DNA of 64,000 nt. Origin: Acidimicrobiaceae bacterium RAAP-2 (GTDB lineage Bacteria; Actinomycetota; Acidimicrobiia; Acidimicrobiales; RAAP-2). The DNA is taken from positions 44,608 through 108,607 of the forward strand of contig LMAD01000004.1 of the NCBI GenBank assembly GCA_001443545.1, written 5' to 3'. Below the pieces are notes generated by a model that was not told where the DNA came from, searched no databases, and saw only the letters and a program-made list of their open reading frames with translations. This document shows positions 8,449 to 16,180 of this stretch, piece by piece; positions within the stretch are counted from its first letter, which is position 1, and every line of letters starts with the position of its first letter. Both the position numbers and the translations under genes were made by a program.

Positions 8449-8724
8449 ATGGCATCGAAGGCACCCAAGCGGCGCACCAGCAAAGAGATGGGACGCTACG
8501 TCTCCGCCGAGCAACGGGGTCGCTACACGCCACCGCGTCCGCCGGGCGCTGACCACAGTCCGCACTGGTACGGGTGGATGCTGCTCGACCTGCTCTTGTT
8601 CGGCCTGATTGTCATCGTGCTCAACTACCTCCAGGTCCTGCCGGGATCGACGTCGGCGTGGTACCTCGGGGTCGGACTGGTCGCGATGTTCTCGGCCTTC
8701 TACATGGCGACGCGGTATCGCTAG
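8449..8724 (+). CDS. crgA: CrgA-like cell division protein
   Basis: A 91-residue protein with a basic N-terminal tail and two membrane helices (about 43-64 and 73-90) ending ATRYR, the layout of CrgA/UPF0233, which in actinobacteria bridges the FtsZ ring and peptidoglycan synthases. ATG 8449 is preferred over an upstream TTG because TACCAT (8435-8440) lies 8 bases before it, suggesting a leaderless transcript. Its position after pknB is common in actinobacteria. Its end overlaps the convergent thiolase by 4 bases. Confidence 0.85.
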   Translation: MASKAPKRRTSKEMGRYVSAEQRGRYTPPRPPGADHSPHWYGWMLLDLLLFGLIVIVLNYLQVLPGSTSAWYLGVGLVAMFSAFYMATRYR

Positions 8725-9899
8725 CCGAGGCGCTCGATCACCGTCGCGTTGGCGAGTCCGCCACCTTCGCACATCGTCAGCAGTCCGTAGCGCCCACCGG
8801 TGCGCTCGAGTTCGTTGAGCAGGGTCGCCGCCAACTTGGCACCCGAGGCGCCGAGCGGGTGGCCGAGCGCGATTGCGCCACCGTTGACGTTCACCTTGGC
8901 GAGGTCGGCGTGGTGCTCGCGCTGCCAGGCGAGCACCACCGACGCGAACGCCTCGTTGATCTCCACTAGGTCGATGTCGTCGAGCGTGAGACCGGCCCGG
9001 GCGAGCACCTTCGCGGTGGCGGGGATCGGACCGGTGAGCATCGTCACCGGGTCGACGCCGGCGAGGGCGAAGGCGTGAAAGCGCGCGCGCGGCGTGTACC
9101 CGAGCGCCGCCGCTCGCTCCTCGGACATGATCAACACGGCCGAGGCGCCGTCGGTGATCTGCGAGGAGTTGCCCGCGGTGATCGACCCGCCCTCTTGGTA
9201 CGCGGGCTTGAGGTTCGCGAGGATCTCCAGCGAGGTATCGGGTCGGATGCCCTCGTCGGTGGAGAACCACTCGTCGGTGGCGTGCCCCTCGTCGTCTCGG
9301 ACGGCGACCGGCACGATCTCGTGTTCGAACCGTCCCTCCGCGGTGGCGCGAGCGGCGCGACGGTGGCTCTCGAGGCTGAAGGCGTCGAGCTCGTCTCGGC
9401 TGATGCCCCACTGTTCGGCGATCATCTGGGCTCCGATGCCCTGGTTCTTGAGGCCCCCGACCGGTTCGTAGCGTTCGGCGACGCGCGGCCCGAAGGGGAA
9501 GCCCGAGTCCTTACCGATCGATGAGCCCATCGGGACGCGGGTCATCACCTCGACCCCGGCCGCGACGACTACGTCGTAGGCGCCGGCCATCACGCCCTGG
9601 GCGGCGAAGTGCATGGCCTGCTGACTCGAGCCGCATTGGCGGTCGATGGTGGTGGCCGGTACCGATTCGGGCCAACCGGCCGCGAGCACGGCGTTTCGAC
9701 CGACGTTGAAGGCCTGCTCACCGGTTTGGGAGACGCAGCCCATGATCACGTCGTCGATTACCGACGGATCCAGGTCGTTGCGACTCGCCAGGGCTCGCAG
9801 CGCCTCCGAAGCGAGGTCGACGGCGTGCCAGTTGCGCAACTTGCCGTTTCGCCGTCCACCGGGGGTACGCAGCGCGTCCACAATCACCGCAGTCGTCAT
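8721..9899 (-). CDS. Acetyl-CoA acetyltransferase (thiolase)
   Basis: A 392-residue soluble thiolase that condenses or cleaves beta-ketoacyl-CoA. The nucleophilic Cys89 is in DRQCGSSQQAMHFAAQG, the histidine in ALGHPLGASGAK, and the second catalytic cysteine in LTMCEGGGLANATV near the C-terminus. The length is normal for the family. It may act in beta-oxidation or polyhydroxyalkanoate metabolism. It lies divergent to a hotdog thioesterase with an 83-base gap; a purine-rich AGCGAGAGGATCG precedes the ATG. Confidence 0.95.
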   Translation of the reverse strand: MTTAVIVDALRTPGGRRNGKLRNWHAVDLASEALRALASRNDLDPSVIDDVIMGCVSQTGEQAFNVGRNAVLAAGWPESVPATTIDRQCGSSQQAMHFAAQGVMAGAYDVVVAAGVEVMTRVPMGSSIGKDSGFPFGPRVAERYEPVGGLKNQGIGAQMIAEQWGISRDELDAFSLESHRRAARATAEGRFEHEIVPVAVRDDEGHATDEWFSTDEGIRPDTSLEILANLKPAYQEGGSITAGNSSQITDGASAVLIMSEERAAALGYTPRARFHAFALAGVDPVTMLTGPIPATAKVLARAGLTLDDIDLVEINEAFASVVLAWQREHHADLAKVNVNGGAIALGHPLGASGAKLAATLLNELERTGGRYGLLTMCEGGGLANATVIERLG

Positions 9900-9970
9900 A
9901 TCGATCCTCTCGCTACCGGGCAGTAACCCGTATCGCGAATACTAGACGGGGCGGGTTGAATCGCTCACGG

Positions 9971-9976
9971 TAGATT
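9971..9976 (+). promoter_or_regulatory. -10 hexamer of probable leaderless promoter
   Basis: TAGATT ends 6 bases before the GTG start at 9983, leaving no room for a ribosome site if transcription starts at the usual distance. Confidence 0.45.
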
Positions 9977-9982
9977 CGCGCC

Positions 9983-10414
9983 GTGACCGAGACCAACCAA
10001 GAGCCGTGGCTCCGCGACCGCTCGTCGGCGCTCTTCACCGCGCTCGGGGGATCGTTCCATCGCGCCGGCGTCGACGGCGAGGACCTCGGATGGGTCGAGG
10101 GGTCCTTCACCCCGACGGCGTTGGCCAGCGGGCGTGACAACTTGGTCCCCGCGGGTGTTCTCGCGGTGGTGCTGGACGCCGCGTGCGTCGTCGCCGTCGA
10201 GTGCGCCGACCTCGCCGCGACGGTTCCCGGGGCGATCACGACCATGGCGATCGAGCTCGACCGGAGCGCACGAACCGGTAACTCCTACGTGCTGCGCGGC
10301 GAGGTCGTGGGGCTCACCCGCCGCGCGGGCGCCGTTGAAGCGACCCTCGTGGGAAGCGACGGTGCGCTGGTCGCGCGAGCCACCGGCACGGTGACTCGGC
10401 GTCGAGCAACGTAA
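9983..10414 (+). CDS. Hotdog-fold thioesterase-like protein
   Basis: A 143-residue protein resembling PaaI-type hotdog thioesterases: a central helix with VPAGVLAVVLDAACVVAVE, then strands containing AITTMAIELDRSA and SYVLRGEVV. The usual HGG box is replaced by VPAG, so the substrate and activity are uncertain. The GTG start follows a -10-like hexamer with no Shine-Dalgarno site. It ends 1 base before the convergent pirin gene. Its neighbours (thiolase, another thioesterase) fit acyl-CoA metabolism. Confidence 0.65.
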   Translation: MTETNQEPWLRDRSSALFTALGGSFHRAGVDGEDLGWVEGSFTPTALASGRDNLVPAGVLAVVLDAACVVAVECADLAATVPGAITTMAIELDRSARTGNSYVLRGEVVGLTRRAGAVEATLVGSDGALVARATGTVTRRRAT

Positions 10415-11374
10415 TCAAATGTGTTCGGCCGGGATCTGACCGAGACGACCGGCCTGGTAGTCGTCGAAGGCCTGCTGCAGTTCGGCTCGGGTGTTCATGA
10501 CGAAGGGCCCGTACGCCGCGACCGGTTCGCGGATGGGTTGTCCACCGAGGACGAGTACTTCGAGGGCGCTCGTGCGCGAGTCCTGGTGCTCGTCGGCCCC
10601 CAGGACCAGGAAGTCTCCGTCGCGGTGGACGGCGAGCTGTCCGTCGCGAATCGGGCGCCGGTCAAGTCCGGTCGTGCCCGTTCCCGCGAGGACGTAGGTG
10701 AGGGCGTTATAGGCGGGGTTCCAGGGCAGGGCCAGTCGACCACCCGGCAGCAGCGAGACGTGCACCAGGCTGATCGGCGTGTGGGTGTCCCCCGGACCGC
10801 TGAACCCCCCCAACGATCCGGCGATGACGCGGATGATCGCGTCGCCACTCTCGTTGCTCAACAGCGAGACCGCGATGGCTTCGATGTCTTGGTACCGCGG
10901 CGTGGTCATCTTGAGGGCGGCGGGGAGGTTGACCCACAACTGGACGCCGTGGAACAGTCCGCCCGTGTCGATGAGTTCGTCCGGCGGGCGCTCGATGTGC
11001 AAGATGCCGCCACCGGCGGTCATCCACTGGGTGGCCCCGTTTTGAATGACGCCGCCACCGCCGATCGAGTCCTGGTGCACGAACGTGCCCTCGATCATGT
11101 AGGTCACCGTCTCGAAGCCGCGGTGGGGGTGCCACGGGGTACCCTTGGGCTCACCCGGACCGTAGTCGACCTCACCCATCTGGTCCATGTGCACGAAGGG
11201 GTCGAGATCGGCCAGGTCAACGCCCGCGAAGGCGCGTCGGACCGGGAATCCCTCGCCCTCGAGTCCTCGCGGGGCCGTGGTGATCGACGTGACCCGTCGC
11301 GGCCGGTCCGTCACGAGCGGGGCGACGATTCGTGGCAGTTCGAGGGGGTTTTCAACGGTGATCGCGGGCATCAT
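10415..11374 (-). CDS. Pirin family protein
   Basis: A 319-residue bicupin. The N-terminal cupin carries the metal-binding GTPWHPHRGFETVTY segment with a further His in MTAGGGILHIERP, as in iron-binding pirins; the C-terminal cupin contains LPGGRLALPWNPAYNALTYVL. Bacterial pirins include quercetin 2,3-dioxygenases and metabolic regulators; the role here is unknown. A start at ATG 11374 or the next ATG (11371) is possible. It is 6 bases downstream of the membrane protein gene in a minus-strand run. Confidence 0.92.
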   Translation of the reverse strand: MMPAITVENPLELPRIVAPLVTDRPRRVTSITTAPRGLEGEGFPVRRAFAGVDLADLDPFVHMDQMGEVDYGPGEPKGTPWHPHRGFETVTYMIEGTFVHQDSIGGGGVIQNGATQWMTAGGGILHIERPPDELIDTGGLFHGVQLWVNLPAALKMTTPRYQDIEAIAVSLLSNESGDAIIRVIAGSLGGFSGPGDTHTPISLVHVSLLPGGRLALPWNPAYNALTYVLAGTGTTGLDRRPIRDGQLAVHRDGDFLVLGADEHQDSRTSALEVLVLGGQPIREPVAAYGPFVMNTRAELQQAFDDYQAGRLGQIPAEHI

Positions 11375-11380
11375 TTCAGT

Positions 11381-12142
11381 CTACGGGTGGGTGTTTGCGC
11401 GCGTTCCGCGCACGGCGCCCGCGATCCCGAGGCCGATCAGGCCGGTGAGCGCGAGCGCCACCGTGCCCGGTCCGAGGTTCAGCCCGCCGCGCGCATGGCT
11501 GACGCCCAACCAATCCGCGACGGAGGCGCCGAGGGGCCGCGCGAGCACGTAGGCGGTCCAGAACGTCGCCACCGGGTGTCGGCGCGCGAGGCCGAAGTAG
11601 AGACCGGGGGCCACGAAGAGGACGAGGAAGAGCGCGGCCGCGTTGCGATACCCCAGGCCGACGACGTACGCGACGAAGTCGCCCGCGGCGGTACCGAGGG
11701 CGAAGGTCGTCGTGATGGCGGCCCAGTAGAACAGTTCGCGTCGAGTCGTGTCGATGGTGTGGATGGAGAGGGTCCGCTCTACGCGGTACCAGTACGCGAA
11801 GACGACCGCGAGGACAATGGCGAAGGTCACCGTGGAGACGGCGTAGGGGACACCGAGGGCGACGTGCACGACGTCGGCGCACATGGTGCCAAAGACGCTC
11901 ACCATCACGACGGCGACCCAGTAGGTCACGACGAGGTAGCGCGGACTGCGGAGCTGGAGCCAGAGAACCCCGACGAAGACGACGGCCCCAGCGAGGACGG
12001 CGAGTTCGGGGTTGAATCGATGCACCGCGTAGTCCGACGTGGACTCACCCATCGCCGTGGTGAGCAGTTTGATGTACCAGAACCGCAGATCGACGGTCGG
12101 CACCTTGGCGGTGCGGAAGCGGCGACGAAGATCGATAACCAC
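11381..12142 (-). CDS. COG4705-type multi-pass membrane protein
   Basis: A 253-residue inner-membrane protein with about eight predicted helices. Three similar segments suggest internal repeats: KLLTTAMGESTSDY, AITTTFALGTAAGDF and VLARPLGASVADW, each a small-residue turn ending in Asp. This pattern matches a family of uncharacterised membrane-anchored proteins (COG4705). It begins at GTG directly after the thioesterase stop (TGAGTG), so it is probably translated with it. The function is unknown. Confidence 0.75.
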   Translation of the reverse strand: MVIDLRRRFRTAKVPTVDLRFWYIKLLTTAMGESTSDYAVHRFNPELAVLAGAVVFVGVLWLQLRSPRYLVVTYWVAVVMVSVFGTMCADVVHVALGVPYAVSTVTFAIVLAVVFAYWYRVERTLSIHTIDTTRRELFYWAAITTTFALGTAAGDFVAYVVGLGYRNAAALFLVLFVAPGLYFGLARRHPVATFWTAYVLARPLGASVADWLGVSHARGGLNLGPGTVALALTGLIGLGIAGAVRGTRANTHP

Positions 12143-12784
12143 TCAGTCGGTTTCGGTCGAATCGAGGAAGTTCGTGGCGTCCACCGTGATGAAGAGGGCT
12201 TCGGCGTCCGCCACGCGGGTGTCGCCGGCCGAGACCGTCGCGGCAATCGTCAGCTTGCGCCCGTCGCGGTGTTCGAGCCACGCTCGAGCGGCGACGGCTT
12301 CGCCGATGGGTGCGGCGGCGCGGTACGTGACCACGAGTCGCGCCGTCAGGGCGAACAGGCCGTGGAGCCCGAGGACGAAGCCCATGGTCTCATCGATCAA
12401 CGTGGCGATGATGCCGCCGTGACTGCGCCCCGGCGCCCCCTCGAAGGCCTTGCCGATGACGGCCTCCATTACCGCGACGTCGCCGTCACGCCAGTGGCGA
12501 GCCCCGAGCCCCATCGGGTTGGCGCCGCCGGCGACGACCGAGTCGCTCACGAGGTATTCGTGCAGGTAGGTGACGGTGTCGAGTCGCTGTGCCGTGAACG
12601 CCTCGACGAGCTCGGAGTCAATCGAGATGGTCCGCGGCCCTCCGGCTACGACGCGCGCGAGCAGTCCTTCGACGTCGATGACAAGTTGATCGAGCTGTTC
12701 ATCGGTCAGTTCGTGGTCGACGAAGGCGTGACCCAACGCGCGGAGTCGTGTGGCTACCTGGATTCGTCGCTCGTCGTTGGTCAC
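12143..12784 (-). CDS. PaaI/4HBT-like thioesterase
   Basis: A 213-residue protein with a hotdog domain in the C-terminal 120 residues: SHGGIIATLIDETMGFVLG, with the HGG loop and acidic helix of 4HBT thioesterases, followed by TARLVVTYRAAAPIGE. The N-terminal 80 residues are helical. It probably hydrolyses an acyl-CoA. It overlaps the upstream aminotransferase by 4 bases and is followed without a gap by the COG4705-type gene, making a three-gene transcript. Confidence 0.8.
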   Translation of the reverse strand: MTNDERRIQVATRLRALGHAFVDHELTDEQLDQLVIDVEGLLARVVAGGPRTISIDSELVEAFTAQRLDTVTYLHEYLVSDSVVAGGANPMGLGARHWRDGDVAVMEAVIGKAFEGAPGRSHGGIIATLIDETMGFVLGLHGLFALTARLVVTYRAAAPIGEAVAARAWLEHRDGRKLTIAATVSAGDTRVADAEALFITVDATNFLDSTETD

Positions 12785-14124
12785 GACCCGACGTAGTGGC
12801 GGTCCGCCGTCGCGAGCGCGCGATCGAGTCGGGCGAGGCCGTCGCGCAGATCCGCCTCACTGATGATGCAAGGGGGTACGACGTGGAGGCGGTTGAAGTT
12901 GGCGAAGATCAGCAGGCCTTCGTCGCGACAGGCGGCAATCACTTCGTTCATCTCCGGCGAACTCGACCCGTACGGGGCGAGTGGCTCGCGCGTCGCGCGG
13001 TCGCGCACCAATTCGACGGCGTGCAGGACGCCGATGCCGCGGACCTCGCCGACGCTGGGGTGGCGTTGGGCGATGGCGGCGAGTTCGGGGGCGATGACCT
13101 CCTCGCCGAGCCGTCGAGCGTGGTCGACGACGCCGTCGCGTTCCATGACCTCGATGGTGGCCACGGCCGCTGCGCAGGCCAGGGGGTGGCCCGAGTACGT
13201 GAGACCACCGGGGTAGACGCGCTCGTCGAACGAGTGGCTGATGGCCTCGTTGAGGACGACGCCGCCCAGTGGGACGTAGCCCGAGTTCACGCCCTTGGCG
13301 AAGGTGACCAGGTCGGGCTTGACACCGTAGTGCTGATAGGCGAACCACGCCCCGGTCCGAGCGAAGCCGACCATAACCTCGTCGGCGATGAAGACGATGC
13401 CGTAGCGGTCGCAGATCTCGCGAACGCCCTGCAGGTAGCCGGGTGGGGGCAGCATGATGCCCGCCGTACCTGGGATCGTCTCGAGGATGACCGCGGCGAT
13501 GGTCGAGGGGCCCTCGAAGCGGATCGTCTCGTCGAGGCTGGCCAACGCGCGCTCGGACTCCTGCTCGGGGGTCGTCGAGTGATACGAGGAGCGGTAGAGG
13601 TAGGGGCCGAAGAAGTGCACGACTCCGGCCGATCCCTGCTCGTTCGGCCACCGACGTGGGTCGCCCGTGAGGTTGATCGACGTGGCCGTCGCGCCGTGGT
13701 AGCTGCGGTACGCCGCAACGACCTTGAACCGACCGGTGTGCAGCCGCGCCATGCGCACGGCGTGCTCGTTGGACTCGGTCCCGCCGTTGGTGAAGAAGAC
13801 CTTGGCGGCGCCGTCGAACGAGTGGTCCAGGATCTTTTCGGCGGCGCGGTACCTCGACTCGTAGCCGTGCTGCGGGGCGATCGTGCACAGTCGCGCGGCC
13901 TGCGCCTGGATCGCGGCGACGACGTCGGGATGTTGGTGGCCGAGGTTGGTGTTGACCAGCTGCGAAGAGAAGTCGAGGTACGTGGTGCCGTCCTCGGTAG
14001 TTACGGTGACGCCCGATGCGTCACGCACCATCATCGGGTTGATGGACGCCTGCGCCGACCACGAATGGAAGACCGCCGCCCTTTCGCGCTCGACGCTGCT
14101 CAGTGTGGATCGGTCCTCAGCCAT
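12781..14124 (-). CDS. Class-III aminotransferase
   Basis: A 447-residue PLP-dependent omega-aminotransferase. TNGGTESNEHAVRMAR binds the cofactor phosphate, IFIADEV-type residues appear in YGIVFIADEVMVGFART, and the Schiff-base lysine is in TFAKGVNSGYVPLGG. The frame extends 52 codons upstream, but ATG 14124 has GAGGACGATAACC before it and begins at the family start. The substrate cannot be told from sequence; beta-alanine, taurine or 4-aminobutyrate with pyruvate are possible. A second, distinct class-III enzyme lies at 60.5 kb. Confidence 0.92.
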   Translation of the reverse strand: MAEDRSTLSSVERERAAVFHSWSAQASINPMMVRDASGVTVTTEDGTTYLDFSSQLVNTNLGHQHPDVVAAIQAQAARLCTIAPQHGYESRYRAAEKILDHSFDGAAKVFFTNGGTESNEHAVRMARLHTGRFKVVAAYRSYHGATATSINLTGDPRRWPNEQGSAGVVHFFGPYLYRSSYHSTTPEQESERALASLDETIRFEGPSTIAAVILETIPGTAGIMLPPPGYLQGVREICDRYGIVFIADEVMVGFARTGAWFAYQHYGVKPDLVTFAKGVNSGYVPLGGVVLNEAISHSFDERVYPGGLTYSGHPLACAAAVATIEVMERDGVVDHARRLGEEVIAPELAAIAQRHPSVGEVRGIGVLHAVELVRDRATREPLAPYGSSSPEMNEVIAACRDEGLLIFANFNRLHVVPPCIISEADLRDGLARLDRALATADRHYVGS

Positions 14125-14360
14125 GGTTATCGTCCTCGTTGGTCTCTCCACGACGCTAACGCACGAAGCGCTCGCCGCGCGAGGGCTCGGCCGGGAGTAG
14201 CAGGGTACGGCCATCCTTCGTCGTCCATGCCGTATCGCTTCGACAGCGCCATGGGCCACGAACGCCAGCACTGGCGTCACCGGTGGTCGGGCGCAGGTAT
14301 CGGGAGCGATAAGAACGGCTTTTCAGAACTCTTAGCGCGCATTTAGCGCTGACACAGGGT

Positions 14361-14389
14361 TTGCACAAATAGCTCAGACACACTGGATA
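14361..14389 (+). promoter_or_regulatory. Candidate promoter of the secreted Ser/Thr-rich protein
   Basis: TTGCAC (14361-14366) and TGGATA (14384-14389) are 17 bases apart and end 38 bases before the start. Two TTAGCGC direct repeats (14332-14338 and 14343-14349) lie just upstream. The rest of the 300-base divergent gap (14125-14427) shows nothing else I recognise. Confidence 0.45.
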
Positions 14390-14427
14390 TATCTCGGTTC
14401 CCCCCCGAGTTGCCGTAAGGAGCCAGC

Positions 14428-14964
14428 ATGTACCGTTCGACAGCCAAGCGAGTGAAGCGCACCAGTATCTGGGCGCTGTCCGCCTTCGCCGCACTCGGCG
14501 GCGGCGCGCTCGCCGCGAATCTCACCGCCGCGAGTTCGGCGACTACCGCGGCGTCGACACCCGTCGCCGCCTCCACCCCCGTCACCGTGGCGCGCACCGC
14601 GACCCTGACGACGAGTTCGGCGTCGCCGTCGGTCGTCACGGCGAGCGCAACGGTAACCCCCGTCGCCTCGAAGGTGTCAATCACCCCGAGTTCGGTCATC
14701 GCCGTCTCGCCGACCTCGCTGAGCGTCCGCAGTCGGGCCGGCGCCGTCTCGACGTACGCGTTGACGTCCTCGACCATGGTGCTCAGTGGACACAGTCACG
14801 TCTCAGTGCCGAGTATCAAAGTCGGTGGCACCGTCTTCGTCATCCCATCGGCGACCAGTCCCGCGACGGCCGCGACGGTAGGCATCCTGCCGGCGACCTT
14901 CGGTGGTGAGCACGAATCTGGTAGCGAGGGCTCCGGTGACGGTTCGTCGTCGGGTGACAACTAA
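14428..14964 (+). CDS. Secreted Ser/Thr/Ala-rich protein
   Basis: A 178-residue protein with a basic start (MYRSTAKRVKR) and hydrophobic signal segment (about residues 14-30), then a long Ser/Thr/Ala/Val-rich region. The C-terminal part (residues 85-160) has KVSITPSSVIAVS and SIKVGGTVFVIP, suggesting a small beta domain, and the tail is a Glu/Gly/Ser-rich low-complexity stretch. No family is recognised; related secreted proteins often have a regulatory or periplasmic DUF5666-like beta fold, but this is only a possibility. A strong TAAGGAG site precedes the ATG. It is monocistronic, with a long hairpin terminator. Confidence 0.7.
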   Translation: MYRSTAKRVKRTSIWALSAFAALGGGALAANLTAASSATTAASTPVAASTPVTVARTATLTTSSASPSVVTASATVTPVASKVSITPSSVIAVSPTSLSVRSRAGAVSTYALTSSTMVLSGHSHVSVPSIKVGGTVFVIPSATSPATAATVGILPATFGGEHESGSEGSGDGSSSGDN

Positions 14965-14984
14965 ACAGTTAACAGTTCCCCCCA

Positions 14985-15036
14985 GCTGTACCCCAACGAC
15001 CCGGCGTCTGCCGGGTCGTTGGGGTACAGCACTGTT
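14985..15036 (+). terminator. Terminator with a 21-bp perfect stem
   Basis: The segment at 14985-15005 is perfectly complementary to 15010-15030 around a GTCT loop, followed by ACTGTTTT. Outer AACAGT (14971-14976) and ACTGTT (15031-15036) could extend the stem. It lies 20 bases after the secreted protein gene. The stem is unusually long for a simple terminator. Confidence 0.8.
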
Positions 15037-15214
15037 TTGATCGCGGGACAGCGGTGAGCGTCGTTGTGTTGACGGTGGTCAACCGAGATCGGCGAGCGTT
15101 CGTACGGCACGCCGACGAAGTTCGACTGCGGTTCTCCGCGACCGGTCGGTTCCCTGAGATTCAAGTCGATTCGCTTGAAACAGGCCCTGTCTGGCCAGCC
15201 GCTGCTGTCCGCTC

Positions 15215-15470
15215 ATGATGAGTTCGCGGTTGCCTGGTGGCGTCGTTCACGAACTCCCCGCAGACCTGCGCCAGGCGCTGACCGCCAGCCCCAGGCCCTC
15301 GATGCGTGGGAGGACATCACGCCGTTGGCCCGCAACGAGTTCATCGGCTGGGTCGAGGACGCCAAACGACAAGAGACGAGAGAACGACGAATCCGTCGGA
15401 CTCGAGAGGAGTTGGAAGAAGGTTAGCGTCGATCCTGCTGCTGGCCCGGCTGTAGTCATCGGGACCGAAT
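15215..15470 (+). pseudogene. Decayed YdeI/OmpD-associated-like gene
   Basis: The segment encodes, in two frames, the pieces of a short YdeI-type protein: VVHELPADLRQALTASP in one frame (from about 15236), then ALDAWEDITPLARNEF and WVEDAKRQETRERRIRR in the frame one base back. The join falls in a CCCC run near 15288 and is explained by one lost base. The second frame ends at TAG 15424-15426 after LEEG; past this stop the same frame continues RRSCCWPGCSHR, as in family members that have a lysine there. A frameshift plus a nonsense change indicate a dead gene. No start with a ribosome site is obvious. Confidence 0.7.
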
Positions 15471-15675
15471 CGGCCGGTAACGATTCGACCTCGCCTGGTT
15501 GACGCGGTGGTGCTGAAGAATCCCGGTCGGTGGGGCGACGGTCACCGCGGCGAGACCCGAGTCGAATGGATCTGGCGCGACGCGGCGAACTTCTGTCTGA
15601 CCCGAAGGTGCGTCGTGAGGGATCCGCGAGCTCGGTGATCGCGGTGACTGGTTCTTGGGACGCGGTGGAGCCTGA

Positions 15676-15894
15676 TTACGTAGCTCGACCGCTGAGCTGG
15701 AAGCGGCGCACCGCCACCAGAGACCAGATGGCTTCGACGACGCCGAAGGGCCACGCGCCAGAGAGAAAGCCGTAGGCGCTGGAGAGCAAGCAACCGAGGG
15801 CGAAGGCGAGGATGAAGCGGCGGTGACGGCTCTCGCAGGCGTACATGATCATCATGAAGGTGACGGCGCACACGCCGTAGATGGTGATCGCCAT
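15676..15894 (-). CDS. Small two-helix membrane protein
   Basis: A 72-residue protein with two hydrophobic segments (about residues 1-17 and 26-45) and a third amphipathic stretch (48-62) including SGAWPFGVVEAIWSL. Composition, a natural start and the arrangement of charged loops (CESRHRR between helices) support a real gene rather than an antisense shadow, and I recall similar short proteins from other actinobacteria. No function is known. No clear ribosome site is visible, and it is not in an operon. Confidence 0.55.
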   Translation of the reverse strand: MAITIYGVCAVTFMMIMYACESRHRRFILAFALGCLLSSAYGFLSGAWPFGVVEAIWSLVAVRRFQLSGRAT

Positions 15895-15954
15895 TGGCCC
15901 ATTGTCTCATCAGAGGAGTTACTGCGCGACCGTCCGAACGATTGTGACAAATTT

Positions 15955-15985
15955 GGGTCTTGCGGCATGAATGTGGGGAGTTTCA
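15955..15985 (+). repeat. Left terminal inverted repeat of the ISL3-like element
   Basis: Pairs with the complement of 17437-17467; the 15-base core at 15963-15977 is identical to the other end. Confidence 0.8.
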
Positions 15986-16180
15986 CGGGAACAACCATGC
16001 GGTTCGCCTTGTAGGACAAGGGTTTTGGGTTCGGGTGGACGGCCCGGTGATCCGTACTCGTTTCGCAGTGACCTAAACGAGCCCGGAAATTCTGCGGTCA
16101 ATCTCGGCCACTCACGTGACACGCACGGGTGATCTCTAGGTTTGGAGTTTGCGAAAAGAACCGAACCGAGGAGAGCACCC

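Noticed and set aside
10421..12796. A 791-codon plus-strand open frame
   Set aside because: It lies antisense to pirin, the COG4705-type protein and a thioesterase, all with clear motifs; its translation is rich in Arg, Gly, Asp and Val and has no domain. It is a by-product of high GC codon use.
12748..14346. A 532-codon plus-strand frame
   Set aside because: Antisense to the class-III aminotransferase; low-complexity translation with no motif.
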